Source: Streptomyces pacificus (GTDB taxonomy: Bacteria; Actinomycetota; Actinomycetes; Streptomycetales; Streptomycetaceae). From it: a stretch of DNA of 64,000 nt. The notes under the pieces are model-generated. The model saw only the letters and a list, made by a program, of their open reading frames with translations, was not told the origin of the DNA and made no database searches. Position 1 is the first letter of the stretch. Each line of letters starts with the position of its first letter. The stretch is from the NCBI RefSeq assembly GCF_011766325.1, contig NZ_BLLG01000006.1:124001-188000 (forward strand), read 5' to 3'. Both the position numbers and the translations under genes were made by a program. Of this stretch, positions 57,571 to 64,000 are shown piece by piece.

Positions 57571-58806
57571 GTGCCGCGCTCATCTGCTATTGCCCCACCC
57601 TCTGCCCCACCCCCTCTCGCCGCGCTACTGCGCCGGTACGAGGACACCGGCGAACCCCTCACCTGCGAACCCGTCACCCAGGGCCTGCTGAACCGCGGGT
57701 ACCGGCTCGCCACCACGCGCGGTGCCTACTTCCTCAAACAGCACGTCGACGAGCCGACCGCGGACCGCGCCACCATCGCCCGCCAGCACCGGGCCGTGCA
57801 GCGCCTCCAGACGCTCGGCGTACCCGTCGCCCCGCCCGTGGCCGACAGGTCCGGCGACACAGTGGCCGTGATCGGCGGCCACTGCTACGCCCTGCATCCC
57901 TGGGTGGACGGACGGCACCGCCGGGGTGCCCAGCTCACCACCGTCGAGTCCCGCCGCCTGGGCGGGCTGCTCGGTCTGGTCCACACCGGCCTGGAGCGGG
58001 TCATGGACGCGGACAGGCACGCGGACAGGGACGCGGACAGGAATACGGACAGGAATACGGATACGGACGCCGGCGGGTTCGCCGGCACGGGCACGGGCAC
58101 GGGCAGGCGCACGAGCACCGGCACGGGCGGGTATGCGAACACGAGCACCAGCGGGCACCCCGGCCCGGCCGGCATCGACACGGAGGGGTCCGGTTCCCGG
58201 AAGCACTCGGGAACGTTGCGCCCGCACGAGAGCGCGGACCCGGAGGAGACCTCCGCGCTGATCGACACGCTGCTGGTGCTGGCCCGCGCCCACCGTCCGC
58301 GGGACAGCTTCGACGCGCTCGCCGAGTACCGGCTGCTCGAGCGCCGGGCCCTGCTGGAGGGCCATGCACACCGGCGGCCGCCGGCGGCGGCCGCCGGCGG
58401 CTGGGTGCACGGGGACTTCCACCCGCTCAACCTCCTCTACCGCGGCGACCACAGGGGCGCGGAGCCGGCCGCGATCGTCGACTGGGACCGGCTGGGCGTC
58501 CAGCCGCGGGCCGAGGAGGCGGTACGGGCCGCGGCGATCTTCTTCGTCCGGCCGTCCGGCCGGCTGGAGCTGGGGAAGGTGCGGGCCTATGCGCGCGCCT
58601 ACCGGCGCGCGGCGGGGGCGGACCCGGCGGAACTCGCCGCCGCAGTGCACCGGGTGTGGTGGGAGCGGCTCAACGACTTCTGGATACTGCGCTGGCGCTA
58701 CCAGCTGCACGACCGAAGGGCCGACCCGCAGTTCCCCGCGGTGTCGGCCCTGGCGGTGTGGTGGACACAGGAGTACGAGGCGGTGTGCGAGGCCTTTGCC
58801 GGATGA
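57571..58806 (+). CDS. aminoglycoside phosphotransferase (APH)-family kinase
   Basis: 411 residues. The kinase-like fold is visible: QGLLNRGYRLATTRGAYFLK (nucleotide-binding region with Lys), GGWVHGDFHPLNLLY (catalytic HGDxHxxN) and AAIVDWDRLGVQPRAEE (metal-binding Asp). An insert of about 75 residues (about 150-225) is made of short repeats: ADRHADRDADRNTDRNTD, then GTGTGTG and GTGGYANTST. The substrate is unknown; it need not be an antibiotic-resistance gene. It is probably leaderless. Confidence 0.87.
   Translation: MPRSSAIAPPSAPPPLAALLRRYEDTGEPLTCEPVTQGLLNRGYRLATTRGAYFLKQHVDEPTADRATIARQHRAVQRLQTLGVPVAPPVADRSGDTVAVIGGHCYALHPWVDGRHRRGAQLTTVESRRLGGLLGLVHTGLERVMDADRHADRDADRNTDRNTDTDAGGFAGTGTGTGRRTSTGTGGYANTSTSGHPGPAGIDTEGSGSRKHSGTLRPHESADPEETSALIDTLLVLARAHRPRDSFDALAEYRLLERRALLEGHAHRRPPAAAAGGWVHGDFHPLNLLYRGDHRGAEPAAIVDWDRLGVQPRAEEAVRAAAIFFVRPSGRLELGKVRAYARAYRRAAGADPAELAAAVHRVWWERLNDFWILRWRYQLHDRRADPQFPAVSALAVWWTQEYEAVCEAFAG
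58010..58065 (+). repeat. 12-bp coding repeat in APH-like gene
   Basis: Units close to ACGCGGACAGGC/ACGGACAGGAAT repeat about five times and encode the ADRHADRDADRNTDRN segment. Confidence 0.75.
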
Positions 58807-58874
58807 CGGCGGGGCCCCTCCCGTACCTCGCGGTCAGCCGCCCGTCTCCCGGGAGCGGCGGCTGCGTCCCGAGG

Positions 58875-60506
58875 TCAGTCGCCCGTGTCCCCGCCGGTGC
58901 TACCCGCGTCCGCACCCGCGTCCGTGCCGGTCGTCGTGCCGGCGTCCGAACCGGCGGAGGTACCGGTGGACGTCCCGGTGGAAGTACCGGTCGACGTGCC
59001 CTCGCTGGTGCCGCCCTCCGTGGTGCCCTCGCTGGTGCCGCCCTCCGTGGTGCCCTCGCTCGTTCCCTCGGTGGCCCCGTCGGTGGCCCCGTCGGTGGTC
59101 GGAGGGGCGCTGGTCGGAGCGTACGTCGGGCTCTGCGGGGCGGACGGCCACCTGTCCCGCGGCGTGGGGCGTTCGGTCTGCTGCCAGCCGCCCTGGTTGC
59201 CGTTGGTCCCCTGCTCCGGCTCCTCTTCCTCCTCATCAGGCTCCTCCGACGAGGGGGTCGTCGAGGGGCCGGACGTGGTAGGTGACTCGGAGACCTTCTG
59301 GTCGTCCGCCGGCGTCGTCTCGGTGCTGCTGACCTGGTTCAGCGCGAAGGCCACACCCGCCACGACCGCGATCACGGCGAGGGCGACGAACAGCCACGCC
59401 TTGCCCCGGCCACCCCCGCCGCCGGGCCCGACCGCGTATGCGCCGTCCTCCGGATTGCGCGGCGGGAGGATGGGGCCCTGCGCGGTCTCCCCGTGGTGCG
59501 GGTGACCCATCACCGCCGTCGCGCCCATACCCTGGGCAGGTGTGTGACCCCCGTCGTGCATCACGACCGGGCCCGTGTTCCAGGCTCCCGTGTGGCTGCC
59601 CTGCTGCTGGAGCATCTGCAGCCCGTACTGGACCAGCGCCCGCATCTCCTCGGCGCTCTGGAACCGGTCGTCGGGGTCCTTGGCGAGCGCACGCATCGAC
59701 AGGCCGTCCAGCTCCGGCGGCGCCACATCCGAGACCTCGGAGGGCGGCACCGGCATGTCCTGGACGTGCTGGTACACGACGGACAGCGGCGTCTCACCGG
59801 TGAACGGCGGCCGCAGCGCGAGCAGTTCGTACAGCAGGCAACCGGTGGCGTACAGGTCGGAGCGGTGGTCGACGGCCTTGCCGAGCGCCTGCTCGGGCGA
59901 GAGGTACTGGGGAGTGCCCATGACCATGCCGGTCTGGGTCATCGTCGTCGAAGCACCGTGCAGCGCGCGGGCGATGCCGAAGTCCATCACCTTGACCGCG
60001 CCGCCCTTGGTGATGATGACGTTCGCCGGCTTGATGTCTCGGTGGACGATTCCGTGCTGGTGCGAATAGGCGAGGGCCTCGAGGACACCGGAGACGATGA
60101 TGAGCGCCTGTTCGGGCGGTGGCGCCTCGGCGTTGATCAGCAGGTCGCGGATGGTGCTGCCCTCGACCAGCTCCATCACGATGTACGGCACGGGCTGGCC
60201 GTCCACCATGTCCTCGCCGGAGTCGTACACGGCCACGATGGCATGGTGGTTGAGGCCGGCGACGGATTGCGCCTCGCGCGTGAAGCGGGCCTTGGAAACC
60301 GGGTCCTCCGCCAGATCGGCCCGGAGCAGCTTCACCGCGACGGTGCGGCCGAGCCGGACGTCCTCCGCCGCGAACACCTCGGCCATGCCGCCCCGTCCCA
60401 GACGGTGGGTCAGCCGGTAGCGGCCGTCGCCGACGACCTTTCCCACACCCCAGGCGTCCGCAGCATCCGACACTCCGCCGCCATGTGGTTCGGATTCGGG
60501 TGCCAT
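58875..60506 (-). CDS. eukaryote-like Ser/Thr protein kinase, single-pass membrane
   Basis: 543 residues. Kinase domain about 28-290 with LGRGGMAEVFAAED (glycine loop), VAVKLL (Lys), HRDIKPANVIITKGG and DFGIARA. A juxtamembrane linker is followed by one transmembrane helix (about 375-395, WLFVALAVIAVVAGVAFALN). The outside part is not PASTA repeats but an acidic stretch (EEPDEEEEEPEQG) and a Gly/Ser/Thr tail built of EGTTEGGTS and GTSTGTS units. Its signal is unknown. ATG 60506 follows GAGGACAG. Confidence 0.94.
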   Translation of the reverse strand: MAPESEPHGGGVSDAADAWGVGKVVGDGRYRLTHRLGRGGMAEVFAAEDVRLGRTVAVKLLRADLAEDPVSKARFTREAQSVAGLNHHAIVAVYDSGEDMVDGQPVPYIVMELVEGSTIRDLLINAEAPPPEQALIIVSGVLEALAYSHQHGIVHRDIKPANVIITKGGAVKVMDFGIARALHGASTTMTQTGMVMGTPQYLSPEQALGKAVDHRSDLYATGCLLYELLALRPPFTGETPLSVVYQHVQDMPVPPSEVSDVAPPELDGLSMRALAKDPDDRFQSAEEMRALVQYGLQMLQQQGSHTGAWNTGPVVMHDGGHTPAQGMGATAVMGHPHHGETAQGPILPPRNPEDGAYAVGPGGGGGRGKAWLFVALAVIAVVAGVAFALNQVSSTETTPADDQKVSESPTTSGPSTTPSSEEPDEEEEEPEQGTNGNQGGWQQTERPTPRDRWPSAPQSPTYAPTSAPPTTDGATDGATEGTSEGTTEGGTSEGTTEGGTSEGTSTGTSTGTSTGTSAGSDAGTTTGTDAGADAGSTGGDTGD

Positions 60507-61130
60507 CTGTCCTCGCCGTCGTGTCTTGCCGCGCCGCGCGCTGCGAGCGGCATCTGCCGGTGGTTCGACACGCCACGCTACAGGCTCCCGGTACCACGCC
60601 GGTCCGAGATGGACCGGCCATCAGACCCGCTACCCCCGCGCGGGAGCACATCGCGACCGGTTCGTGCAGCGCCCGGTGGGGTCATCGGCCGGTTCCCCGC
60701 GCGGGGCGCGGCCGTGGTCCCGGCGACCCGGCATCCGAGACCACGGGCGCCGGCGGGCACCCGGAGCCACGGGCACCGGCCGGGCGCTCCCGTACGCCGT
60801 ACAGCTGCCTCAGCCTCGCCGGTGCGCTCCCGGCTTGCGCTCATACCGGCCGCTCCCCACGAAGCGACCCGCATCCCTCTCCCTCATCCGGGATGCCGGA
60901 ACTTCACCACCATGTGACGCTAAGCCCGGAACACCCTTAATGGGCCCTCAGTACCCAAATCCCGAAACCCTCCAGAACACCCAGAACACCCGGAGCACCG
61001 GCCTCCGGTAGCCCCGGCAGCATCGGCCCCGCCCTCCGCACCCTCCCCAGCCGCCCGCATCGACGAAACGACCACAGCGCAACAAGTCCGGCACCTTCGA
61101 TCTCTCCGGCAAGCCCACCCATGTCGACGG
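60507..61130. other. intergenic region between kinase and secreted protein
   Basis: About 620 bp, GC-rich, holding the kinase promoter and probably that of the divergent gene. CAGAACACC is repeated near 60970-60995. No supported gene or RNA. Confidence 0.4.
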
Positions 61131-61189
61131 CCTCAACGACCGCGACAACCGCGACAACCGCGACGACCCGGCTCGGGAGGGGGTCACCC

Positions 61190-62221
61190 TTGACTCCGAA
61201 GCTCCGCGCACGCTGTGTGACGACCCTCGCGGCGCTGGTGCTCGCCCTGCCGGTGGCGACCAGCGCGTACACCGAGGGTCCCCCTGCCCACGCCGGGGAA
61301 CCGCGCGGGGACGGCGGGAGCCAGGGGCGGCAGACCAGCGACGGGGGAGACGGGGGCGACGAGGGAGACGGGGGCGACGGCCGATACGACGGACAGCGGC
61401 GGGAAGGCAGCCCCGGGCCCGGTGGAGCACGTCGGCGCGGCGGTGGGGAAGAAGGGAGCAGCCGGTCCGGCGGCCCCGGGCAGCGCGAGGGCGCACGGTA
61501 CGGCGACGGTGCGGGACGGCACCCTCACCACACGGGCACCGGGGGGCACGGGCGCTCCCGGGGGGCGGCCGGAGACGCTGGAGCAGCCGCCTCCGGCCGA
61601 CCGGCACCCGGCCACGGCAGCCCCGCGTACGGCGCACCGGCGGCTTCGCGGATCACCGGCAGCGCCGCAGCGCGGCCGGGCCCCGACGCGGGGGGCGACC
61701 GCCCTCCTGCGGCCACCCGGCGCCCCGGAAGGCCCCACACTCCGCCACCGCAGCAGGGCGCCGAACGGCCCTTCCCGTCGCCCACCGCCTCACTCGCCGG
61801 ACGTCATGCGGGTGAGGGCCGGTTGCGCCCCGGCCGGACGACCGGCCCCTCGATCGGTTCACCGGCATCACCCGATCGGCCCCGTGACGGCCGCGGCTTC
61901 CACGACGGGGACCCCGGTGAGGTCCCGGACGAGGCCCCGGACGAGGCCGCAGACGATCGGCGCGACCACGGCCGCGAGTCCGGCGAGAGCGAGGTGCCTT
62001 TCGACGGGGAGGCAGGTGAGTTCCGTCCCCTGCCCGACCCCTCGGCCCCATCAGGGTCCACCCCCGCCGACGATCCCTCGCCCGCCGCCGCGGGCGAGTC
62101 GCACCCGTATCCCGTGTCCCAGCCACTCGAGCGCCAGACCCCGTCGCTCACGCTGGGGGCCGGTTGCGCCCTCATGGGACTGGGGCTCGGTTATATGGGG
62201 CTGCGGCTGCGCCGGCACTGA
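61190..62221 (+). CDS. secreted, C-terminally anchored low-complexity protein
   Basis: 343 residues from a TTG start at 61190 with GGAGGGGG upstream. A signal peptide (LTPKLRARCVTTLAALVLAL, cleavage near TSAY) is followed by about 250 residues of Gly/Asp/Pro/Arg-rich sequence, an acidic section (EVPDEAPDEAADD, VPFDGEAGEFRPLPD) and a C-terminal hydrophobic helix with basic end (LTLGAGCALMGLGLGYMGLR then LRRH). No LPxTG-type motif is seen before the helix. In the middle (about 61400-61800) another frame has slightly better third-position G/C, so frameshifts are possible. Function unknown. Confidence 0.6.
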   Translation: MTPKLRARCVTTLAALVLALPVATSAYTEGPPAHAGEPRGDGGSQGRQTSDGGDGGDEGDGGDGRYDGQRREGSPGPGGARRRGGGEEGSSRSGGPGQREGARYGDGAGRHPHHTGTGGHGRSRGAAGDAGAAASGRPAPGHGSPAYGAPAASRITGSAAARPGPDAGGDRPPAATRRPGRPHTPPPQQGAERPFPSPTASLAGRHAGEGRLRPGRTTGPSIGSPASPDRPRDGRGFHDGDPGEVPDEAPDEAADDRRDHGRESGESEVPFDGEAGEFRPLPDPSAPSGSTPADDPSPAAAGESHPYPVSQPLERQTPSLTLGAGCALMGLGLGYMGLRLRRH

Positions 62222-62340
62222 GCCCGGGGCGCACCGGGCGGACCGCATCGTGCCCCCGCGCCGCGGTGGGCCAACTCGATACGCAACCCGATACGGGGGC
62301 ACACGGTGGGGTGAACCGTATGTGCGAGAGAATGGGCGGC

Positions 62341-62880
62341 ATGGAGATGCCGAGGAGTGAACGGTCGCAGGAGAGCCCCCCGGTCCTGATCGTGGGGCAG
62401 AACGGGATGGCGCTGGGCGGTGGCGAAGGTGACGGCGAGGTTCGCGAGGTCCCGGTGACCGAGATGGTCGAACAGCCTGCCAAGGTCATGCGGATCGGCA
62501 GCATGATCAAGCAGTTGCTGGAGGAAGTGCGGGCGGCGCCTCTGGACGAGGCGAGCCGGGTCCGGCTGAAGGAGATCCATGCGAGCTCGGTGAAGGAACT
62601 CGAAGAAGGGCTGGCGCCGGAGCTGGTCGAGGAGCTGGAGCGGCTGTCGCTTCCGTTCACCGACGAGGTGGTGCCCTCGGAGGCCGAGCTGAGGATCGCC
62701 CAGGCGCAGCTGGTCGGCTGGCTCGAGGGGCTGTTCCACGGCATCCAGACGGCGCTGTTCGCCCAGCAGATGGCGGCCCGCGCCCAACTGGAGCAGATGC
62801 GACGCGCCCTTCCCCCGGGCGCCACCGGCGACGACGAGCCCGCCCAAGGCGGCCCTGCCCGCTCGGGCCCCTATCTCTGA
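62341..62880 (+). CDS. bpa: bacterial proteasome activator Bpa
   Basis: 179 residues, DUF2587 family. Landmarks are TEMVEQPAKVMRIGSMIKQL, RLKEIHASSVKELEEGLAPE, LERLSLPFTDEVVPSEAELR and QLVGWLEGLFHGIQTALFAQ. The last residues are SGPYL; the mycobacterial protein ends in GQYL, the motif that docks into the 20S proteasome pocket. Bpa rings open the gate without ATP and feed disordered substrates. I chose ATG 62341; an upstream in-frame ATG at 62320 is possible but not family-like. Confidence 0.94.
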   Translation: MEMPRSERSQESPPVLIVGQNGMALGGGEGDGEVREVPVTEMVEQPAKVMRIGSMIKQLLEEVRAAPLDEASRVRLKEIHASSVKELEEGLAPELVEELERLSLPFTDEVVPSEAELRIAQAQLVGWLEGLFHGIQTALFAQQMAARAQLEQMRRALPPGATGDDEPAQGGPARSGPYL

Positions 62881-63226
62881 GGCTCCCCCTGCCGGGGCCT
62901 TTCCGTGGGCCTTCCCCGGGCCTTTCCGTGGGCAGCGTCCCGCGCCTCCCGTGGTGGGTGCCGTAGCCGGCTCGGGCCCGTCAGCCCGCCCCGCCGATCG
63001 CAGGATCGGCGGGGCGGCAGGCAGCGGACCGGTGAAGCAACGGAGCACGTGCTGTGTGCACACGGTGCCGTGTACAGGCAGGCGTACTGGCTCCGGGGTG
63101 CGCCCCTTGACCGGACCGGTTCGGCGCCACCCGGCGCCATCGGACAGCAGCCCTGTGCCCTGTGCCCTGTGCCCCGGGGCAGGATCGCGAATGCCCGCAC
63201 CCGGGTCCACCCCGGAGGTCCGGCCC
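62881..63226. other. intergenic region after bpa
   Basis: About 345 bp, GC-rich, with a GGGCCTTTCCGTGGGC-type direct repeat (about 62895-62932) and a CCGCCCCGCCGAT/ATCGGCGGGGCGG inverted repeat (about 62987-63015) that may terminate bpa. No gene is seen. Confidence 0.4.
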
Positions 63227-63279
63227 ACGGGGACTCCCGGGCCCCGGGGGTCGGATCCCCGGGGCCCGGGAGTCCCCGT
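63227..63279 (-). terminator. very strong terminator of quinone oxidoreductase gene
   Basis: Perfect 23-bp arms (63227-63249 and 63257-63279) with a 7-nt loop, starting at the base next to the stop codon at 63280. Confidence 0.85.
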
Positions 63280-64000
63280 TCAACGACGGCCGGCAGGCGC
63301 CACCAGCAGCACCTTGCCCACATGGGCACCCGACTCCAGGGTCCGGTGTGCCGCTGCCGCCTCGGGCATCGGCAGCACCCGGTCCACCACGGGCTTCACT
63401 GTTCCTGCCTCGATGAGCGGCCAGACATGCTCCCGCACTGCGGCGACGATCGCCGCCTTCTCCTGCAGCGGCCGTCCGCGCAGCGACGTCGCGGTCACCG
63501 CCCCCCGCTTGCCGAGCAGCATCCCGAGGTTCAGCTCGCCCTTCACACCGCCCTGCAGTCCGATCACGGCCAGACGTCCGTTGGCGGCGAGCGCGCGCAG
63601 GTTCCGGTCCAGGTACTTGGCACCGATGATGTCGAGGATGACGTCGGCCCCCGCCCCGTCCGTCGCCTTGCGCAGTTCCTCCACGAAGTCCTGCTCGCGG
63701 TAGTCGATCAGGATGTCGGCGCCCAGTTCGGCGCAGCGCGCCAGCTTCTGAGGCCCTCCGGCGGTGACGGCGACGCGTGCGCCCACGGCCTTCGCCAGCT
63801 GGATGGCCATCGTGCCGATCCCGCTGGCGCCGCCGTGCACCAGCAGGGTCTCGGCGGGCCGCAGACGGGCGACCGTGAACACATTGGAGCTTGTGGCGGT
63901 ACCCCCACCCATGAAGATGTTAGACCACACCGTTGCGGTTGCTTCCGGCAGCGCGGCAGCGTCGGCCACAGACACACCGTCCGGTACAGGAAGTACCTGG
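63280..64000 (-). CDS. NAD(P)H quinone oxidoreductase / zinc-type alcohol dehydrogenase-like (5' end outside window)
   Basis: 240 residues visible, and the N-terminal part lies beyond base 64000. The MDR fold is clear: LLVHGGASGIGTMAIQLAKA (nucleotide-binding motif), VAVTAGGPQKLARCAELGAD, ILDIIGAKYLDRNLRALA and GKVLLVAP at the end. The sequence matches the quinone oxidoreductase (QOR/PIG3-like) branch, which uses NADPH. The frame is open to the edge, so an in-frame GTG at 63975 is not the start. Confidence 0.92.
   Translation of the reverse strand, partial: QVLPVPDGVSVADAAALPEATATVWSNIFMGGGTATSSNVFTVARLRPAETLLVHGGASGIGTMAIQLAKAVGARVAVTAGGPQKLARCAELGADILIDYREQDFVEELRKATDGAGADVILDIIGAKYLDRNLRALAANGRLAVIGLQGGVKGELNLGMLLGKRGAVTATSLRGRPLQEKAAIVAAVREHVWPLIEAGTVKPVVDRVLPMPEAAAAHRTLESGAHVGKVLLVAPAGRR

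Noticed and set aside
57571..58806. Antibiotic-resistance call for the APH-like kinase
   Set aside because: Only the general APH fold is supported; many such kinases act on sugars, choline or unknown metabolites.

Overview
The window is very GC-rich actinobacterial DNA and almost certainly comes from a Streptomyces chromosome. It encodes three rodlins and several chaplins, which are the surface proteins of streptomycete aerial hyphae. It also has mycothiol-type enzymes, a Bpa proteasome activator, a bkd-type dehydrogenase operon, GTG/TTG starts and overlapping ATGA/GTGA stop-starts. No tRNA, rRNA or CRISPR array was seen. All functions below come from reading the sequence; no database search was run.

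Layout. 1-3.5 kb: end of a phosphoribosyltransferase/hydrolase fusion, a VKOR-like protein, a DUF5949-type protein and a small secreted protein. 3.5-9.4 kb: the aerial-hypha surface locus, with two short chaplins, one long sortase-anchored chaplin, a frameshifted short chaplin, three rodlins (two of them divergent) and a decayed glycosyltransferase. 9.5-11.2 kb: an RNA methyltransferase and a DM13 protein. 11.7-22.8 kb: an aerobic cobalamin (corrin ring) locus with cobN under a cobalamin riboswitch, divergent cobG-cobH-cobIJ, cobK, and opposing cobL-cobM. 23-30.4 kb: a DrrAB-type ABC exporter, small membrane proteins, a lipoprotein, a FUSC transporter and an S4 RNA-binding protein. 30.7-47.5 kb: a VWA protein with a huge disordered N-terminus, metG, an L,D-transpeptidase, aspS, an AI-2E-type permease, pirin, SseB, an acyl-CoA dehydrogenase, an M18 aminopeptidase and a thioredoxin/NHL protein. 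47.5-48.5 kb: a wreck made of an XRE/DUF5753 regulator relic, an IS200/IS605-type tnpA relic and a DUF6879 relic. 48.5-64 kb: a nitrilase-family hydrolase, a mycothiol-dependent-type protein, a D,D-carboxypeptidase, bkdA-B-C, a response regulator lacking the phospho-acceptor Asp, an APH-like kinase, a Ser/Thr kinase, a secreted C-terminally anchored protein, bpa and a partial quinone oxidoreductase.

How it fits together. Chaplins and rodlins together build the hydrophobic rodlet layer, and four of their upstream regions carry a similar two-box promoter that resembles the sigma-BldN type. The cob genes cover many steps from precorrin-2 to the cobalt-chelated corrin ring, with B12 feedback on cobN. 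The bkd complex supplies branched acyl-CoA starters, and a palindrome lies in the gap between it and the response regulator. Several genes (cobG, cobL, S4, metG, sseB, the APH-like gene) look leaderless, with a -10 hexamer ending exactly 7 nt before the start codon. Many intergenic regions carry short GC-rich tandem repeats, and similar repeat-driven insertions occur inside coding regions (cobG, the APH-like gene, the kinase tail, the 61.2 kb protein). From memory, gene order from about 33 to 63 kb resembles the S. coelicolor metS-aspS-acdH-bkd region, whereas the chaplin/rodlin and cob loci lie apart in that species. That would imply rearrangement and should be tested by alignment.
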